Notes: generated by a model not told the origin, from the sequence alone. Positions 50,201 to 58,185 are shown, counted from the first letter of the stretch. The stretch: DNA of 64,000 bases from Stictocephala bisonia (GCA_035578905.1 JAQJVL010000573.1:62001-126000); one strand, 5' to 3'. Translations and numbers: made by a program.

Positions 50201-53200
50201 ACTGGGAATCTTAGTCTTAAGCTTCCAAACAAAAAGCGTAGTGTATTATCCTGTTCATTTCTGCGGCAGGGTGAAAGTTGGTCATCAACTAACACAGAAT
50301 ATACATAGAAGGGCATGTACACATATAATTCGCATTGCAGTGAGTGTTGCCACCACTGCCATCTTGGGCACAGATAGAAACACCAAGTGACATTCCAAGT
50401 TTGATATGTGTGTTGTGCCATTTTCAATCAAACTATCTCAGTAACAGTTGATTAGCTATGCATGCTAAAAGTAGTGTTGAAATTAAAATTTTGTTTGTTC
50501 TGTATGTAATATAATTAATTAAAGTTACAATTTGCAATTAAACTTTTAATCATGACATAAAAAGTTAGTTGGATTCCAAAATGAAAATTATAGTTCAAGG
50601 TCACAATTTTGTTATTGTGTCTTTATAAAATTAATGTTACCTATTATTTGACACTTGCAATAACTGCAATCATTTGCCTCAGTTATTGCAATAACTTATT
50701 GATTTTGGACAATTTTCCTTTACAGAAGAAATGATTGAAAATGAAATGAGGACAAAAGAAACTGATCTAAGATGCCAGTGCTTGCCGTCTTGCAATGAAA
50801 TAGACTTTGTGGCTGAGGTACATTGGCGACCATGGCAATTTAATGTTAACTCAACGTATGCTGCCATACCAACCACAGTCGATAAGAAGTATGTAATGAT
50901 CTTGCATTTGTAGCAATAATTTTAATATGTCTCAAAAAAAAAAAAAAAATGCATTTCAACAGTATATTTAATTTGTCATAATCATCTGTTAATATTTCCG
51001 TTTTTATGGTTTCCTACATTTTTGCCTAACCCTCCAGGTTTCCTCTTCCTCCACTTATCTTTTATGCATTCCTCTTCTCTCCACATCCTTTCACTCTTGA
51101 TCCTCCCACTTTCTTTATGGTCTTTCTGTTGGTCTTATTTCTCTTTCTCCAGAGCTATCCTTGACAATATATTATTTCCCATCTTCTTCACATGCCCCAT
51201 CCATTTTATTCTTCTTCTTTCCTTTTCTCTTGTAGCGGTTTCACTTTCAACCTTTCTCTGGATATTTCATTCCTTATTCTGTCCCCTGTGCTAATTTTCC
51301 CTATTCCTCTTGAAAATATTATTTCTGTTGCATATATATCTCCTTCAATATATTAAATTTGTCAGTAGCTTAGTTGATCTAAACTCAGCTTTCAGTTTCT
51401 AAGTTGAAGGTTTTCAGTTCGATCTCAATCAGAGTCATAATAAATTTTAAAAGGGATCAGCTGATAACCACCAGCTGTTCATTTGTCTTTGAGCTATTAA
51501 TTAATAACACTTTCAAAGGAATAGTTGGCCTTAGTTTGTAACAATGACTAAATTCGTTCATCCAGACTATCACACTCATTCAAAATCCATATTTGCCCAT
51601 CTCTTGACGATCGGGATCATAAGAATAAATAAAAAATAAATAAATAAATTGTCCTTCTCAACCTTTACACTCCATAGTAAGATTGGATGATAATACATCT
51701 TGTACATCAATATCTTCAATTCCTTGCCAATATTCCGAAGCCATAATATTTTCTTTACAAGATTAAAAAACCGCCCACTCCTCCATATTTTATTTCTATC
51801 TTTTACAGTGCTCTGATTTGTTATTTTAATCCCCGTAGGTAACACAATTCATTTGCCTTTTCCAGGAAATTCCTTTTAATTTAATTTGTATGATTATTGA
51901 GTTCGCATGTTAAAAAGTTGAGTATAAACATCCATAATTTAGCAAGTACCATTATCATAGAATTTATATTAAACTGTAAGGTGGTTTGGCCGACTTTAGG
52001 GACAGCTGAATTCTGCTCGCAACGCTGACTGTTTGTCTGACCGCGATGTACTCATACACAGACACTCAACCCATATGGTATCACTGCAATAAACAGTATC
52101 AATCATAATTCTCATTATAGGGCAGTGAGTCAAATGTAGATTATGACTTTCTTGAAACTAATCTCACGTAACTGTATCACACTCAGATGGCAGCAAAGTT
52201 TCGCATTACAAAATAACCTCACATTTAATCATTTAAATAGTGTTGCATTCTTTGTGATTTTTTTGCTAGATATTTTTTATTGTGAAAGTTGAACAAGATT
52301 TGTATAACATTTTAAATAAAGTTAGGCCAGATATATGATAGTACACTATTAACACGAGATATAATTGTAGAGGTAGAAAAAGATTCGTTGTATGATAGAA
52401 TATAACATTTCTTTATTTCTCCACTTAAGGGGGCTCCATGTCCCTTTCTCCCACTTAACATCAACTAATATAATGAACAGTAATTTAAACGTACATTTTC
52501 AGTTTTATTTAATAGTAGTAAATTTAACCTATATTTGAAGCTTACTCCCCAACCAGAGGGCAGAGGCCAGTATCAAGACTGAAGACGAACCAGCCGTGGC
52601 TATCCGTTCTATATAATATTGTTTTAATAACGCAAAAAAACGGGGTTGACTGAAAATGGAAATTGTATCAACAGAAAGGGAATTCCAACTGGCAAACATT
52701 CACAGTAAACGTGTAAGGCTAACGAAACTGATCGTCAACTCTCGGCACTATTGTGAGACACTAATTCAAAAGTATCAGAGAAATAAATTTGAACTTTTTC
52801 AACCATAAAAGAGTGTGGTAATGAAAGGATTTTAATTGTTCTCTGATCGGCAAATTTTCAAAAATTTTGAATATTATATATAATATATGCTCTTCTCACT
52901 CAAGTCAAAAGCAAAAACACAGGCAGTAATTTTGTGAATGTTATATTGGTAGTAATATAGATTACAAAAGAGTTGAAATAAGTTAAGTGTGGAAATATGA
53001 GTGATTGGTACTAACCTTTTGTACCACCGCTGTCTAAAGACAGAAACCTTTGAATATTTTTTTTTTTTAGTGATTGCATTCCTGTAAATCTTGTTGCAGA
53101 GTTTTAAGATTTAACCATGTAATTGTTCCACGCAGGATCAATGTAAGTGTTACCCCGACTTAGCTTGGTGCAGAAAGAGACAGCTTGTCCATTAACACTT

Positions 53201-54844
53201 ATGTTTTAAATATTTACAACATTAACAGCAGGATCAGAGGAATATTCTAACGAAATACTAAAATTAAATGCATAGGGCAACACATGCCTAAGCATTGGTC
53301 ATAAGCTCAATTTACGAAAAAGTACAAATTAATCACTCAACAAGAATGTCACTTTTCAAGCCTTCCCACTCATCAAAGTGAAATTAGTGGTGTTTGAATG
53401 AATTCTATAATGGCTTGTAATCGATTAAAGCAGTATGTGATTAATTTCACATTAGGTTCATCCATGTAATAGAGGCTAAATTATTTTTCAGCTCAACTTC
53501 TGTATCTCTTTTGGGAGTTGCAGTAAAAAAGAAATACTTAAACAAAACGAAACGAACAGCTTTGATGGGATATGCTGGATATGTAGGTAATTACCTTTTG
53601 CAATTGTTACTTTTTACAAACTTACTGAAAAATAGTATAGGTAAATAATATTATTTCAATGTAGCTCTCGTATAATTTTCTAATAAAACAGTCTTGGTTC
53701 AATTTTACTAAATTTCTCAAAGAATTATTGGCCATGGATTATTTAAACAAAATTAACATGAAGTGCCAATCCTTCAGAGGATATAATACACCAACATAAA
53801 ATATTAAACTTAACAGTACTTAAACATAATATTTTATATGTAACTGCAAAATGTGGAGTTTGCTGATTTCTTACCAGCTATTATTGTTCCTGATTTATCC
53901 TTTGTAAAAGATTATAAGTTTGTACTATGTTAAAGTCAACTACAAGGTTTATAAGACTAATTTTACGTTCCAGATGGCATAAACACAGAATTTACTAACT
54001 AGACTTTACATATTGATTTTTAGCTGAAGCAATTTTAGTTAACCTTAGCTCATTTCATTCTATATAATACCATCGGATATAAAAGTTTAACTAAAAAAAT
54101 CATACAAAAATGAAAACTGATTATAAGTTTTTTCAAAGTAGTTATACTCAGCCACACTTTGCTGTATCTTAGAGTACATTCACTAATAATCATTTTTTAA
54201 TTTAGTTGATACAAAATAAAGGTTTACTGTTTGCTAAATTTTATCTGAAATAAAGTAACTTACAGTTGTTTTCGTAAATAGACAATCATCTGGTTGCATT
54301 AATAAATTTACTGGATATAATCATTGATTTTATATGATCTGCACATAAATCAGCTGTTAGAACTTCTTCAGCAGTGACATTTATTTGAATTTTTTTAACA
54401 GTAGGTATGTTGGGAAATGATTTAAATGCCCTGTTTACTACAATTTTAGGAACTAAATATGTAAAAATACCCTTGTATATAAAAGCAATGTTGTGTAAAA
54501 GTATCAAGTGAAACCATTACACCTTTTCAAACTTTGTATACACAAACATACAGATGTTTTATTATATATATTAGTTTTTTAAGAATATTTTAAAAAGTAT
54601 TAGTTTAGTAAGATTTAAATTATTTACAGAACTATTTGACACTTTGTTTTTTTTTTTTTTAGCAAGTATTGGAGGAATACTAAGCCTGTTCCTTGGAATC
54701 AGTTTTCTAAGTCTCTTTGAAGTTGTGTATTTTGCAACTCTACGAGTTTTAACAAATATATGGAACATGAAAAGACGACAGAACCAGCATGAAGAGCGAT
54801 TCTGGGCAATTCCTATTGGAAACAATCAACAATTCATTTTATGA
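29142..54844 (+). CDS. ppk: Pickpocket-like DEG/ENaC sodium channel gene (11 exons seen)
   Basis: Amiloride-sensitive sodium channel family, a plasma-membrane trimeric cation channel. The eleven exons join without a phase conflict into 534 residues plus stop. Domains: N-terminal cytosolic HG motif (TTLHGVRYL, ~residue 33); TM1 (VFWGLAMIVTYSFCWYFVAQ); the post-TM1 block normally FPAVTIC here reads VPSPALSVC; the Cys-rich ectodomain includes RGCYFEKERYL, NCERECDS, FCGC, MPICGPKKTGC and CQCLPSCNEIDF; pre-TM2 and TM2 carry GGILSLFLGISFLSLFE with the GxS filter as GIS; the cytosolic tail is about 30 residues. Members are usually 450-650 residues, so only the start is missing. Introns hold many transposons. 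The pickpocket subgroup is not assigned. Confidence 0.93.
29965..30195 (+). CDS. ppk: ppk exon 2, TM1
   Basis: Acceptor ttataacag, donor AAAAT|gtaagt. It completes Arg from the previous exon, then VFWGLAMIVTYSFCWYFVAQ (TM1), WRTSPVVMSVETR and VPSPALSVCTSS. The normally conserved FPAVTIC stretch is changed to SPALSVC. This exon has 77 codons' worth of sequence. Confidence 0.93.
30794..31241. mobile_element. pogo/Tigger-type MITE (448 bp) in ppk intron 2
   Basis: The left end is CAGTAAAACCTCGATAGTTT; the complement of the right end is CAGTAGAACATCGATAGTTC. TA flanks both ends (30792-30793 and 31242-31243). It is non-coding and lies only 44 bp upstream of exon 3. Confidence 0.88.
31286..31379 (+). 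CDS. ppk: ppk exon 3
   Basis: Acceptor tattttttcag, donor AAAG|gtaata. It completes Met, then RSRLNVVYSLCGDINNDAET and LDDDALTYVIK. It ends in phase 0. This is the early ectodomain after TM1. Confidence 0.85.
31690..31925. mobile_element. Inverted repeat with hammerhead-like cores (Penelope-type ends)
   Basis: Two arms face each other: ttttacgaggcctttcgcca at 31712 and its complement ending ggccttgtaaaagta at about 31890. A third partial copy of catcatcaggcaacacaaat lies at 31787. Each arm carries CTGATGA, a GCCAGC-TTT-GCTGGC hairpin and GAAA. Element type is inferred from this hairpin and its resemblance to Penelope-like termini. It lies in intron 3 of the channel gene. Confidence 0.65.
31725..31751 (-). 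ncRNA. Hammerhead-like core, perfect stem II
   Basis: The minus strand reads CTGATGA, T, GCCAGC, TTT, GCTGGC, GAAA: both invariant core strands of a hammerhead ribozyme around a six-pair stem. The plus-strand twin at 31848-31874 has one stem mismatch (GCTAGC). A cleavage site and the other stems were not identified. Confidence 0.5.
32189..32452 (-). pseudogene. Possible PHD-finger fragment (transposon ORF1?)
   Basis: The minus frame contains LTEAEYNSFKKARIFKCSTC, which resembles the second half of the PHD-type zinc finger found in some LINE ORF1 proteins. The first zinc ligands are not clear (CDNHSHLNSL precedes it). It lies in intron 3 of the channel gene on the opposite strand, so it is probably a transposon relic. 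An adjacent + frame at 32629-32862 has no recognised domain. Confidence 0.3.
33010..33490 (+). mobile_element. LINE 3'-end fragment
   Basis: The + frame AYQTLGILTVPALFIYKAIL then LHDYPTHHSSRFNL resembles the C-terminal region of jockey/CR1-type LINE ORF2 proteins (ILT.P.LYI...HN.HTR). Another frame follows with KNLFQEFLLRKPEYTVEEFL and a stop near 33425. It ends in an A-rich tail (ataaataaacaaataagaaa) close to ppk exon 4. Confidence 0.6.
33572..33738 (+). CDS. ppk: ppk exon 4
   Basis: Acceptor atcaatttccag, donor AATGT|gtaagt. It encodes NYLPDLQRVFLTVSRMNEVM through ICFVHNMLPLSSLLRPEFLN. The ICFVHN segment corresponds to the CxxFN block of the family. An alternative acceptor at 33520 (ctacag) is also phase 0 and would add 17 residues; the conserved part is unaffected. 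Confidence 0.85.
33890..34735 (+). mobile_element. Decayed LINE C-terminal fragment
   Basis: Weak but ordered resemblance to LINE ORF2 C-termini: IVNSKFLGIHLN then WNYHI near 33915-33980, and NALKTRLKGCLASQTFY near 34245-34295. It has stops and frameshifts. It lies in ppk intron 4. Confidence 0.45.
35271..38107 (-). pseudogene. LINE ORF2 (EN and RT), frameshifted
   Basis: EN starts FNLLYANIRSMRANFNKFIA (about 38035) and ends with CCIDHIFKKNRNI and LTDHCMLGLRF (37500-37410). RT motifs: RSSGYDAFNVVLIKD (36650), LRPISLLSVFSKIFKKLM (36480), FNPNQYGYRKNKSTEEA (36370), then AFADDIYLFYS at about 36010 in another frame. Further down are LNILGVIIDSKLTWENH (35760-35715) and LNILPVEHLFIYKVLR. The A/FADD catalytic box is intact, but ORF2 changes frame at least four times. 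Confidence 0.88.
38385..38852 (-). CDS. LINE ORF1 protein (coiled coil, L1-ORF1-like)
   Basis: A 155-residue frame beginning MKGVKEELARLRKENAELNG. A heptad-like coiled coil (about residues 1-40) runs into LTNLEQYTRKNNIEIS, the L..E.Y.R.NN.EI signature of LINE ORF1 proteins with an RRM-like nucleic-acid-binding domain. Then comes DVWIEKFKETKD and NHLCRENKLFLGKIK. ORF1 proteins bind element RNA. It is uninterrupted, in contrast to ORF2, and lies just upstream of it as expected. Confidence 0.82.
   Translation of the reverse strand: MKGVKEELARLRKENAELNGKCNELVEELSDTKERLTNLEQYTRKNNIEISSITVTANEDNASIVRDLGAALGIQVDESRFPAFKKERPAALIVQFQRKSQKDVWIEKFKETKDMTVNKVNPHYTHQKMYINNHLCRENKLFLGKIKTKCNEIVY
38880..39590. 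other. ppk intron 4, no recognised feature
   Basis: AT-rich with no repeat or coding resemblance. Confidence 0.35.
39596..39841 (+). repeat. tRNA-derived SINE (Leu/Ser-like head)
   Basis: The head GCCAGTGGCTGAGGGATCTA then AGGCATTAGGACTT holds a pol III A box (TGGCTGAGGG) in a type II tRNA-like context. The B box is AGATTCGAAACT at about 39666. The body ends in a run of A at 39822-39834. This is a different family from SINE-A. It lies in ppk intron 4. Confidence 0.7.
39996..40065 (-). repeat. LINE 3'-end relic
   Basis: aagactaaacagtcctctctaacacctaac resembles aagactagggctatttagtcctctcctacacctaac at 40949. Read on the minus strand both end in an AATAAA-type 3' terminus, suggesting two 3' ends of one retrotransposon family. 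Confidence 0.4.
40422..40485 (-). repeat. Inverted partial units of the 36-bp minisatellite
   Basis: CTCACCCGCCCACCCATATACG and acccactcacccacccatac are about 1.5 units of the neighbouring array in inverted orientation, about 10 bp from its start. The pair could form a hairpin. Confidence 0.85.
40494..40885 (+). repeat. 36-bp G-rich minisatellite, ~11 units, G-quadruplex motifs
   Basis: An exact 36-bp period (unit tops at 40501, 40537, 40573 and so on). Each unit reads roughly GTACGTGTATGGGAGGGYGG, then GTGGGTCARYACCACT. Most units contain GGG-A-GGG-C/T-GGG-T-GGG, a canonical four-run G-quadruplex motif with one-base loops; two units carry GGAAGGG instead. Because 36 is divisible by 3 and units lack stops, several frames are open on both strands. 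These are artefacts, not genes. It lies in ppk intron 4 with the G-rich strand as the coding strand. Confidence 0.97.
40895..41000 (-). repeat. LINE 3'-end relic next to the minisatellite
   Basis: On the minus strand the block reads ggagaggactaaatagccc, then tattcaataaagcgatttcg, then (TCATT)n-like repeats. This is the layout of a LINE 3' terminus with a simple-repeat tail abutting the minisatellite. Confidence 0.5.
41000..42040. other. ppk intron 4, no recognised feature
   Basis: AT-rich. Short GC-richer islands at 41220-41400 and 41640-41830 are not identified. Confidence 0.35.
42045..42600 (+). mobile_element. LINE 3' fragment (ORF2 C-terminus)
   Basis: The frame 42079-42288 reads MRSNKNRLFIKPKVNKMFFK then FNYLGPNYFNKLPLYIKESS. 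It has the LGPKxFNxLPxxIK block also seen in the minus-strand LINE at 35350-35310 (MGPKDFSQLPLEIK), so the two are related. After the stop a 3'UTR ends with gtgaataaagatcattattc and a (CATTAT)n-like tail. It is 5'-truncated and sense to the channel gene, in intron 4. Confidence 0.72.
43079..43286 (+). CDS. ppk: ppk exon 5
   Basis: Acceptor ttttggcgtcag, donor TATCG|gtaatg. It completes Val, then YEHYGLSDNESASQFQTLWT, ELGYQTNEAKVMPMRL and LLGMSDLDYDSVCSFGSKAL. It ends in phase 0. This is mid-ectodomain sequence, where the family is weakly conserved. Intron 4 before it is 9.3 kb, filled with transposons. Confidence 0.85.
43359..43770. mobile_element. Inverted-repeat element after ppk exon 5
   Basis: The left arm (atgattttactttcactgat; then gaaaaatgtttcggagtcc; then ctccattttcaagc) is complementary to the right arm (cttgaagatggagc; cttcgaaacgtgttacatga; atcaatgaaggtaaaatcat). 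Both arms carry CTTGAARAtggag-hairpin-GAAAC, a variant of the Penelope/hammerhead-like core. It begins 72 bp after the exon 5 donor. Confidence 0.7.
43771..45255. other. ppk intron 5; unexplained GC-richer block at 44330-44880
   Basis: The block holds short coding-like + segments: SAFSEDQLTSTLVEETLQKT (about 44341-44400) and EPTVPLEEIVHILERRIEKM (about 44459-44518). It may be a decayed transposon or an LTR region; on the minus strand it looks like a TATA-containing promoter plus leader. The rest is AT-rich with nothing recognised. Confidence 0.35.
45256..45358 (+). CDS. ppk: ppk exon 6
   Basis: Acceptor tatatctctag, donor AACTA|gtaagt. It encodes VYLHNPAEIPWRVHSNVYLK and PNYRVTVFITPIVT. This is the conserved HxPxExP...V.I.P region of the pickpocket ectodomain. 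Confidence 0.93.
45390..45668 (-). repeat. SINE-A, full length, in ppk intron 6
   Basis: The minus strand starts GTCAGTAGCATAGTTGGTAA (A box TAGCATAGTTGG) and runs through the tRNA-like head. It then runs through the common body (gatcagctgataaccaccgg; ttagtttgtaacaatgac) to CTTGACGATCGGCGTCTTAT and a TAAA-type tail. It begins 32 bp after exon 6. Confidence 0.88.
46264..46431 (+). CDS. ppk: ppk exon 7 (cysteine-rich)
   Basis: Acceptor ttattcttcag, donor CATCCTC|gtaagt. It encodes TDDIVKVWNTAKRGCYFEKE, RYLRYFRIYTQRNCERECDS and NNTFSFCGCVLASHP. The R.C.F..E..L..F..Y....C..EC and C.C spacing is the pickpocket/DEG signature. Confidence 0.95.
46432..48063 (+). other. ppk intron 7
   Basis: AT-rich, about 1.6 kb, with no recognised repeat or exon. 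Confidence 0.45.
48064..48123 (+). CDS. ppk: ppk exon 8 (60 bp)
   Basis: Acceptor gcattttttag, donor CAAC|gtaagt. It encodes NLTMPICGPKKTGCVEKSQ, the MP...C....C element after the C.C block. Phase is conserved on both sides. Confidence 0.93.
48520..48730 (+). pseudogene. Penelope-like reverse transcriptase fragment
   Basis: The + strand (48548-48630) reads FNDKFYLENNGLAMGSSLSA then ILTKVYL and a stop. This matches the F.F....Y.Q..G.AMGSPLSP..A block of Penelope-like RTs. KISMFLKYAEN follows (about 48678-48710), a likely decayed form of the KYVDD catalytic box. It sits just before the Penelope inverted repeat. Confidence 0.72.
48952..50140. mobile_element. Penelope-like inverted repeat: two ~480-bp arms, nearly identical
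   Basis: Arm 1 (48952-49432) and arm 2 (49661-50140, inverted) differ at only a few positions by eye. The tip is gagggagacaaaggtagttg and its complement ends at 50140. Arm 1 continues to about 49655 with sequence shared with the 16.7-17.4 kb copy (cgacccgcagtgacgatggc), so arm 2 is truncated at 49661. Together they are tail-out copies of the same Penelope 3' region. They lie in ppk intron 8 and would fold into a long hairpin in the pre-mRNA. Confidence 0.92.
50726..50888 (+). CDS. ppk: ppk exon 9
   Basis: Acceptor tttcctttacag, donor AAGAA|gtatgt. It encodes EMIENEMRTKETDLRCQCLP then SCNEIDFVAEVHWRPWQFN. The C.CLP.C....Y/F block is highly conserved in pickpockets. Confidence 0.95.
51361..51650 (+). 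repeat. SINE-A, full-length reference copy, in ppk intron 9
   Basis: tRNA-like head GTCAGTAGCTTAGTTGATCT (A box) with TTCAGTTCGATCTC as B box at about 51412-51425, spaced as in tRNA promoters. The body is gggatcagctgataaccacc, ttagtttgtaacaatgacta and ctcttgacgatcgggatcat, followed by an (AAATA)n tail to 51650. Other copies are at 22225-22443 (-), 45390-45668 (-). Confidence 0.9.
51651..53491 (+). other. Remainder of ppk intron 9
   Basis: AT-rich. Slightly GC-richer patches at 51960-52130 and 52420-52620 were not identified. No exon is supported. Confidence 0.4.
53492..53586 (+). CDS. ppk: ppk exon 10
   Basis: Acceptor ttatttttcag, donor GTAG|gtaatt. It completes Asn, then STSVSLLGVAVKKKYLNKTK and RTALMGYAGYV, leading into the pre-TM2 degenerin site. 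Confidence 0.92.
54663..54844 (+). CDS. ppk: ppk exon 11, TM2 and C-terminus
   Basis: Acceptor is a long T run ending ttag. It completes Ala, then SIGGILSLFLGISFLSLFEV and VYFATLRVLTNIWNMKRRQN, ending FIL and TGA (54842-54844). GIS is the GxS selectivity filter. The FLG.S.LS..E.VYF signature is diagnostic of the family. The tail is short, with a basic cluster. Confidence 0.97.
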
Positions 54845-55310
54845 TTTTTTTTTATCAATTTAATTTTGTTCTTATATGTGGGAAAGCTAAATTGGAGTTA
54901 TTAGATCTTGTATAAATGTACAAGATTCAATTATTGGACTTTCTAAGCTATATTGTAGATAAATGTGTCTATTGTTGTTGTTAATGATTGTAAAAGAATT
55001 TAAACCTTTAACATAGTTTGTCATACACCGATTCAATCACAGACTTTAATAAGTAGTTTGCTGGACATGGTAACATACACGTAATAACAAATTGTAATTT
55101 GTTGCTATGTTTGTACCCATATTGGACACGTGGTTTTGATTTCACCTAATTCGCTTGATCCCTTAGTAGCCCTAGCTATTGGGCTATTAATAAGGCATCG
55201 AGATAAGTTAAGTTACAGTTAAAAAAACAACCATTCAACGTAGCATAGAAATACATTGAATCATCTGATTAAATCTACAAAGGAAAATTACTATAGAGAA
55301 CAAATGAATA
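54845..55310 (+). other. 3'UTR/flank of the channel gene with SINE-B fragment
   Basis: No clear AATAAA close after the stop. A SINE-B fragment lies at about 55120-55210 (cacgtggttttgatttcacc; agctattgggctattaata). Confidence 0.45.
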
Positions 55311-56410
55311 ACTAAAGATAATATTAAAAAAACTTTGGAAACAAATAAGTGAAATTACTGGGAAAGGGAAAAAGAAGGATAGGTTTGCGCCAATTGAGAA
55401 TTTTGCGCCGCAGGACAGTGTGGAGATTGCTACCTATTTAATGAGTATTATGTGGGAGTCGGTGCTAAACTTGCTAGTGCAATACCTCCTGTAGCCGATG
55501 AGGTGGTCAGGGATGAAGATCATAGGGTGAATTCTCTCTTCCAGCTGGTTCCTATCACTGAGAAAGATTTAGAGCGATGTATAATGAATGTTAAAGGCGG
55601 TTCTGCACCAGGTGTGGATGGAATACCCTCTAGTATTTTTAAGAAGAATTTTCAAAAGCTAAAACTTTGTATAAGACACAATTAACAGTAGTATCATGCA
55701 AAATATCTACCCAGATCAGTTCAAAATAGGTAAAGTTTTTCCAGTCATTAAAAATGGGCCTTAAGATTTATGTATCAGTTACAAACCGATCACTCTTCCC
55801 AACGCTCTAGCTAAGATACTCGAGAAGTGTGTAAAAGAACAAGTCGCTACGTATTTACAAATTGGAAACATTCTATTTAAAAACCAGTTTGGCTTCAGAA
55901 ATGATAAAAATATTAATGACAACCTTTTTAGTCTTACGAATAAAATCCACGACATTAATGGCTGAAATAAAAAACCACTTTTGGTTTTTATTGATTTAGC
56001 TAAAGCATTTGATATAATTGATCGCTCATTACTAGTAAAAAAAAATTGAACACATTGGCTTTCACGGGGTTACATTAAATTGATTTAAGAATTACCTTAC
56101 TGACAGATACCAACTAGTTTTGACTATGGGGGAAAATAGTTGCAATAGGAAGATTGATTGTGGAGTAATTCAAGGCAGCACACATAGACCTCTTCTGTTT
56201 TTAATTTACATTAATAACTTGGGCAAAATAAATATAGATAATGGTCAATTGTTCTTATACCCCGATGACACGGTTTTGTTGTTTGAAGGAACCAGCTGGG
56301 AGGAGGTTTTCGGCTCTGCTGAGCGCGGCTTGCTCACTGTCAAGCGATGGTTTGATCAAAATCAGCTCACTGTAAATTTACAGAAGACAAAGTGTGAAAC
56401 AGTAACTTAG
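55310..56410 (+). pseudogene. LINE RT fragment, several breaks
   Basis: The + strand carries KKLWKQISEITGKGKKKDRF (55327), EYYVGVGAKLASAIPPV, GGSAPGVDGIPSSIFKKN (55600), NALAKILEKCVKEQV, NQFGFRN, VFIDLAKAFDIIDRSLLV (55985-56040) and DCGVIQGSTHRPLLF. The catalytic box has changed to LYPDDTVLLF (YADD to YPDD). The frame ends with KRWFDQNQLTVNLQKTKCE. Frame shifts and stops occur near 55440, 55685 and 56045-56085. CR1/L2/jockey-like. Confidence 0.85.
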
Positions 56411-56536
56411 GTTGGTGCTTATATGCTTGAAAGATGAACATGGGTGAATGGATGTGGCATGTTGTCTGTTATGTGTGTTTGTGCGTGTGTGTGTGTGTGC
56501 GCGTGTGTGTGCGTGCGAGCATGCGTGCGTGAGTGA

Positions 56537-56620
<84 letters not shown>

Positions 56621-57470
56621 TTATTTATTTCAGTTTTGTTTGTTGTTTTAATTTTTATTTATTTATTTTTTAAACTTATTATTATTTTTTTTTATTTATT
56701 CATTTTTGTTTGAGTGTGTGGTGAGGTATGTGTGAGGTGTGAGTGTATGCGTGTGAGGTTTGAATGTGCGTGAGATGTGTGTGTGTGTGTGTGTGTGTGC
56801 ATGTGATGGGTGTTTTGGTTGGTGTTTGTGATATACAGTCACTGTGCTTTCGCCCATTATTTCTGCTAGGTGTGTGTGTATATGAATGTTTAAGACCAGA
56901 TAAGTGTTTGTGACCTTTGTGTATGTACAAGCGAGGAGACGGGCGCGTCTTTTTTTAAGTCTGAATGCATGTGTGATCTTTCATGTAAGTGTGTGTGTGA
57001 TAGTGTATGAATATGTGGTGACAATGTCTCTATGTGGAATGCTTTATGTAACAATGTCATGTGCTTATGGGCGTAAGCAAGTATCTGTATATGTGAACTG
57101 TGTCCAGGCTTTAGGTTTAGTTTTTTATCAGATTACATTACCTCTTTATTATTTTTTATTTTATTTGTTGATGCTTTTAATGTTAGGAAATTTAATACAA
57201 AGTGTGCCTTTGTATTGTTTATATCTTTAAGTAATAATTGTTTATATGAAACATAGGTTTATTTTATTTATATGCTTATTTTATTTTTATTTGATTATAT
57301 AAAAGTAATATTTTAATTTTATTTATGTCTGGCTGGTAGTAGCCCGTTCCCCTCACACAGGCATATGCATATGAGGGGAACTATTTCCACAGTTGTTATG
57401 TAATAGCTAAATAATGACATTATTTTTTTGTGAAAAAAATGCTTTATCTATCTATATCTATCTAATAAAT
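56411..57470 (+). mobile_element. TG-rich stretch, probably the 3'UTR of the LINE
   Basis: Follows the RT directly. It contains the (TG)n tract and further GTGTGT-rich runs (to about 57000), then a hairpin GTTCCCCTCA/TGAGGGGAAC near 57347-57380, a run of T/A and (TCTA)n at 57446-57465. A hairpin followed by a short simple-repeat tail fits a LINE 3' end. This link is inferred. Confidence 0.45.
56471..56620 (+). repeat. (TG)n microsatellite
   Basis: Pure GT/TG repeats from about 56539 to 56617 (about 39 dinucleotides), preceded by interrupted TGTG/CGTG runs. A second short (GT)n lies at 56776-56800. Confidence 0.97.
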
Positions 57471-57525
57471 TGCAATACCACTGTACATGTATGGGTGGGT
57501 GGGTCAATACCACTCTACGTGTAAT
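57471..57525 (+). repeat. Isolated 1.5 units of the 36-bp minisatellite
   Basis: caataccactgtacatgtat then gggtgggtgggtcaatacc and cactctacgtgta match the array at 40494-40885. A short inverted piece (tacgtacagtggtattga) lies at 57737. The units are therefore dispersed. Confidence 0.8.
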
Positions 57526-57529
57526 AAGT

Positions 57530-58185
57530 TAATTGTCATATTCAATATATTAGTGTTTTCAGACATTTGTATTCTGGTGGCAAATACATGGTCAATGTCA
57601 ATTAAGTATCCTTTGTCTTGGGAGAATTATTTTATTTCGGGGCAATTTTTATTTACCCCTGGTCTTTACGACTATGGAGAAAAAGATGGTAAATATGTGT
57701 AAAAAAGTAAATTAGTAACCCATAAATCTACCAAAATACGTACAGTGGTATTGATTGCAGTAAGTGTTACGAGTGCAGCGAGTGAAAATTACTACCAGAT
57801 GGCATTACTGAGACCGAAGGGTGAGGTTACAATTGAGTGGTGGGGTTAGCAGTCCAAGCATGCAGAGGTGTGCCCAAACTTATAGATATTGTATTAATTG
57901 AATTATGTCAATCATGAAGCAAAAACAATTTTGTTACATAACCCAAAGGGATTTATAAAAAAAAGGAAGAAAGAGGCAAGAAGGGAGGTGCAAAAAAAGA
58001 AAGGAGTTGCAAGAAGAGATAGTGTTTTCATTGGTTGGAACGTACACGATTTTCGAAAGTCTATAAAGTTTGTGACGTGATTAGTCACCAGTAGAGATTC
58101 TTAGGCAATCCTCGCCCTTTGGTTATCTCCCACAAGGTGCTGCTGACTGCTGACACAAGGTAAATCAAACTTGAATATTTTGTTG
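57530..58185. other. No recognised feature
   Basis: AT-rich; an A/G-rich stretch at 57955-58020 is open on + for about 60 codons but is low-complexity Lys/Arg. Confidence 0.35.

Noticed and set aside
51022..51294. Plus-strand Ser/Leu/Phe-rich frame of 90 residues
   Set aside because: A pyrimidine-rich stretch of intron 9; the composition follows from CT-richness and no domain is visible.
54286..54507. Minus-strand 73-residue frame in ppk intron 10
   Set aside because: AT-rich intronic sequence antisense to the host gene with no recognised motif.
56700..56930. Minus-strand frame rich in Thr/His
   Set aside because: It is the translation of the TG/CA-rich microsatellite region.
57898..58080. 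Lys/Arg-rich plus-strand frame
   Set aside because: Low-complexity A/G-rich DNA; no splice sites or homologous pattern.
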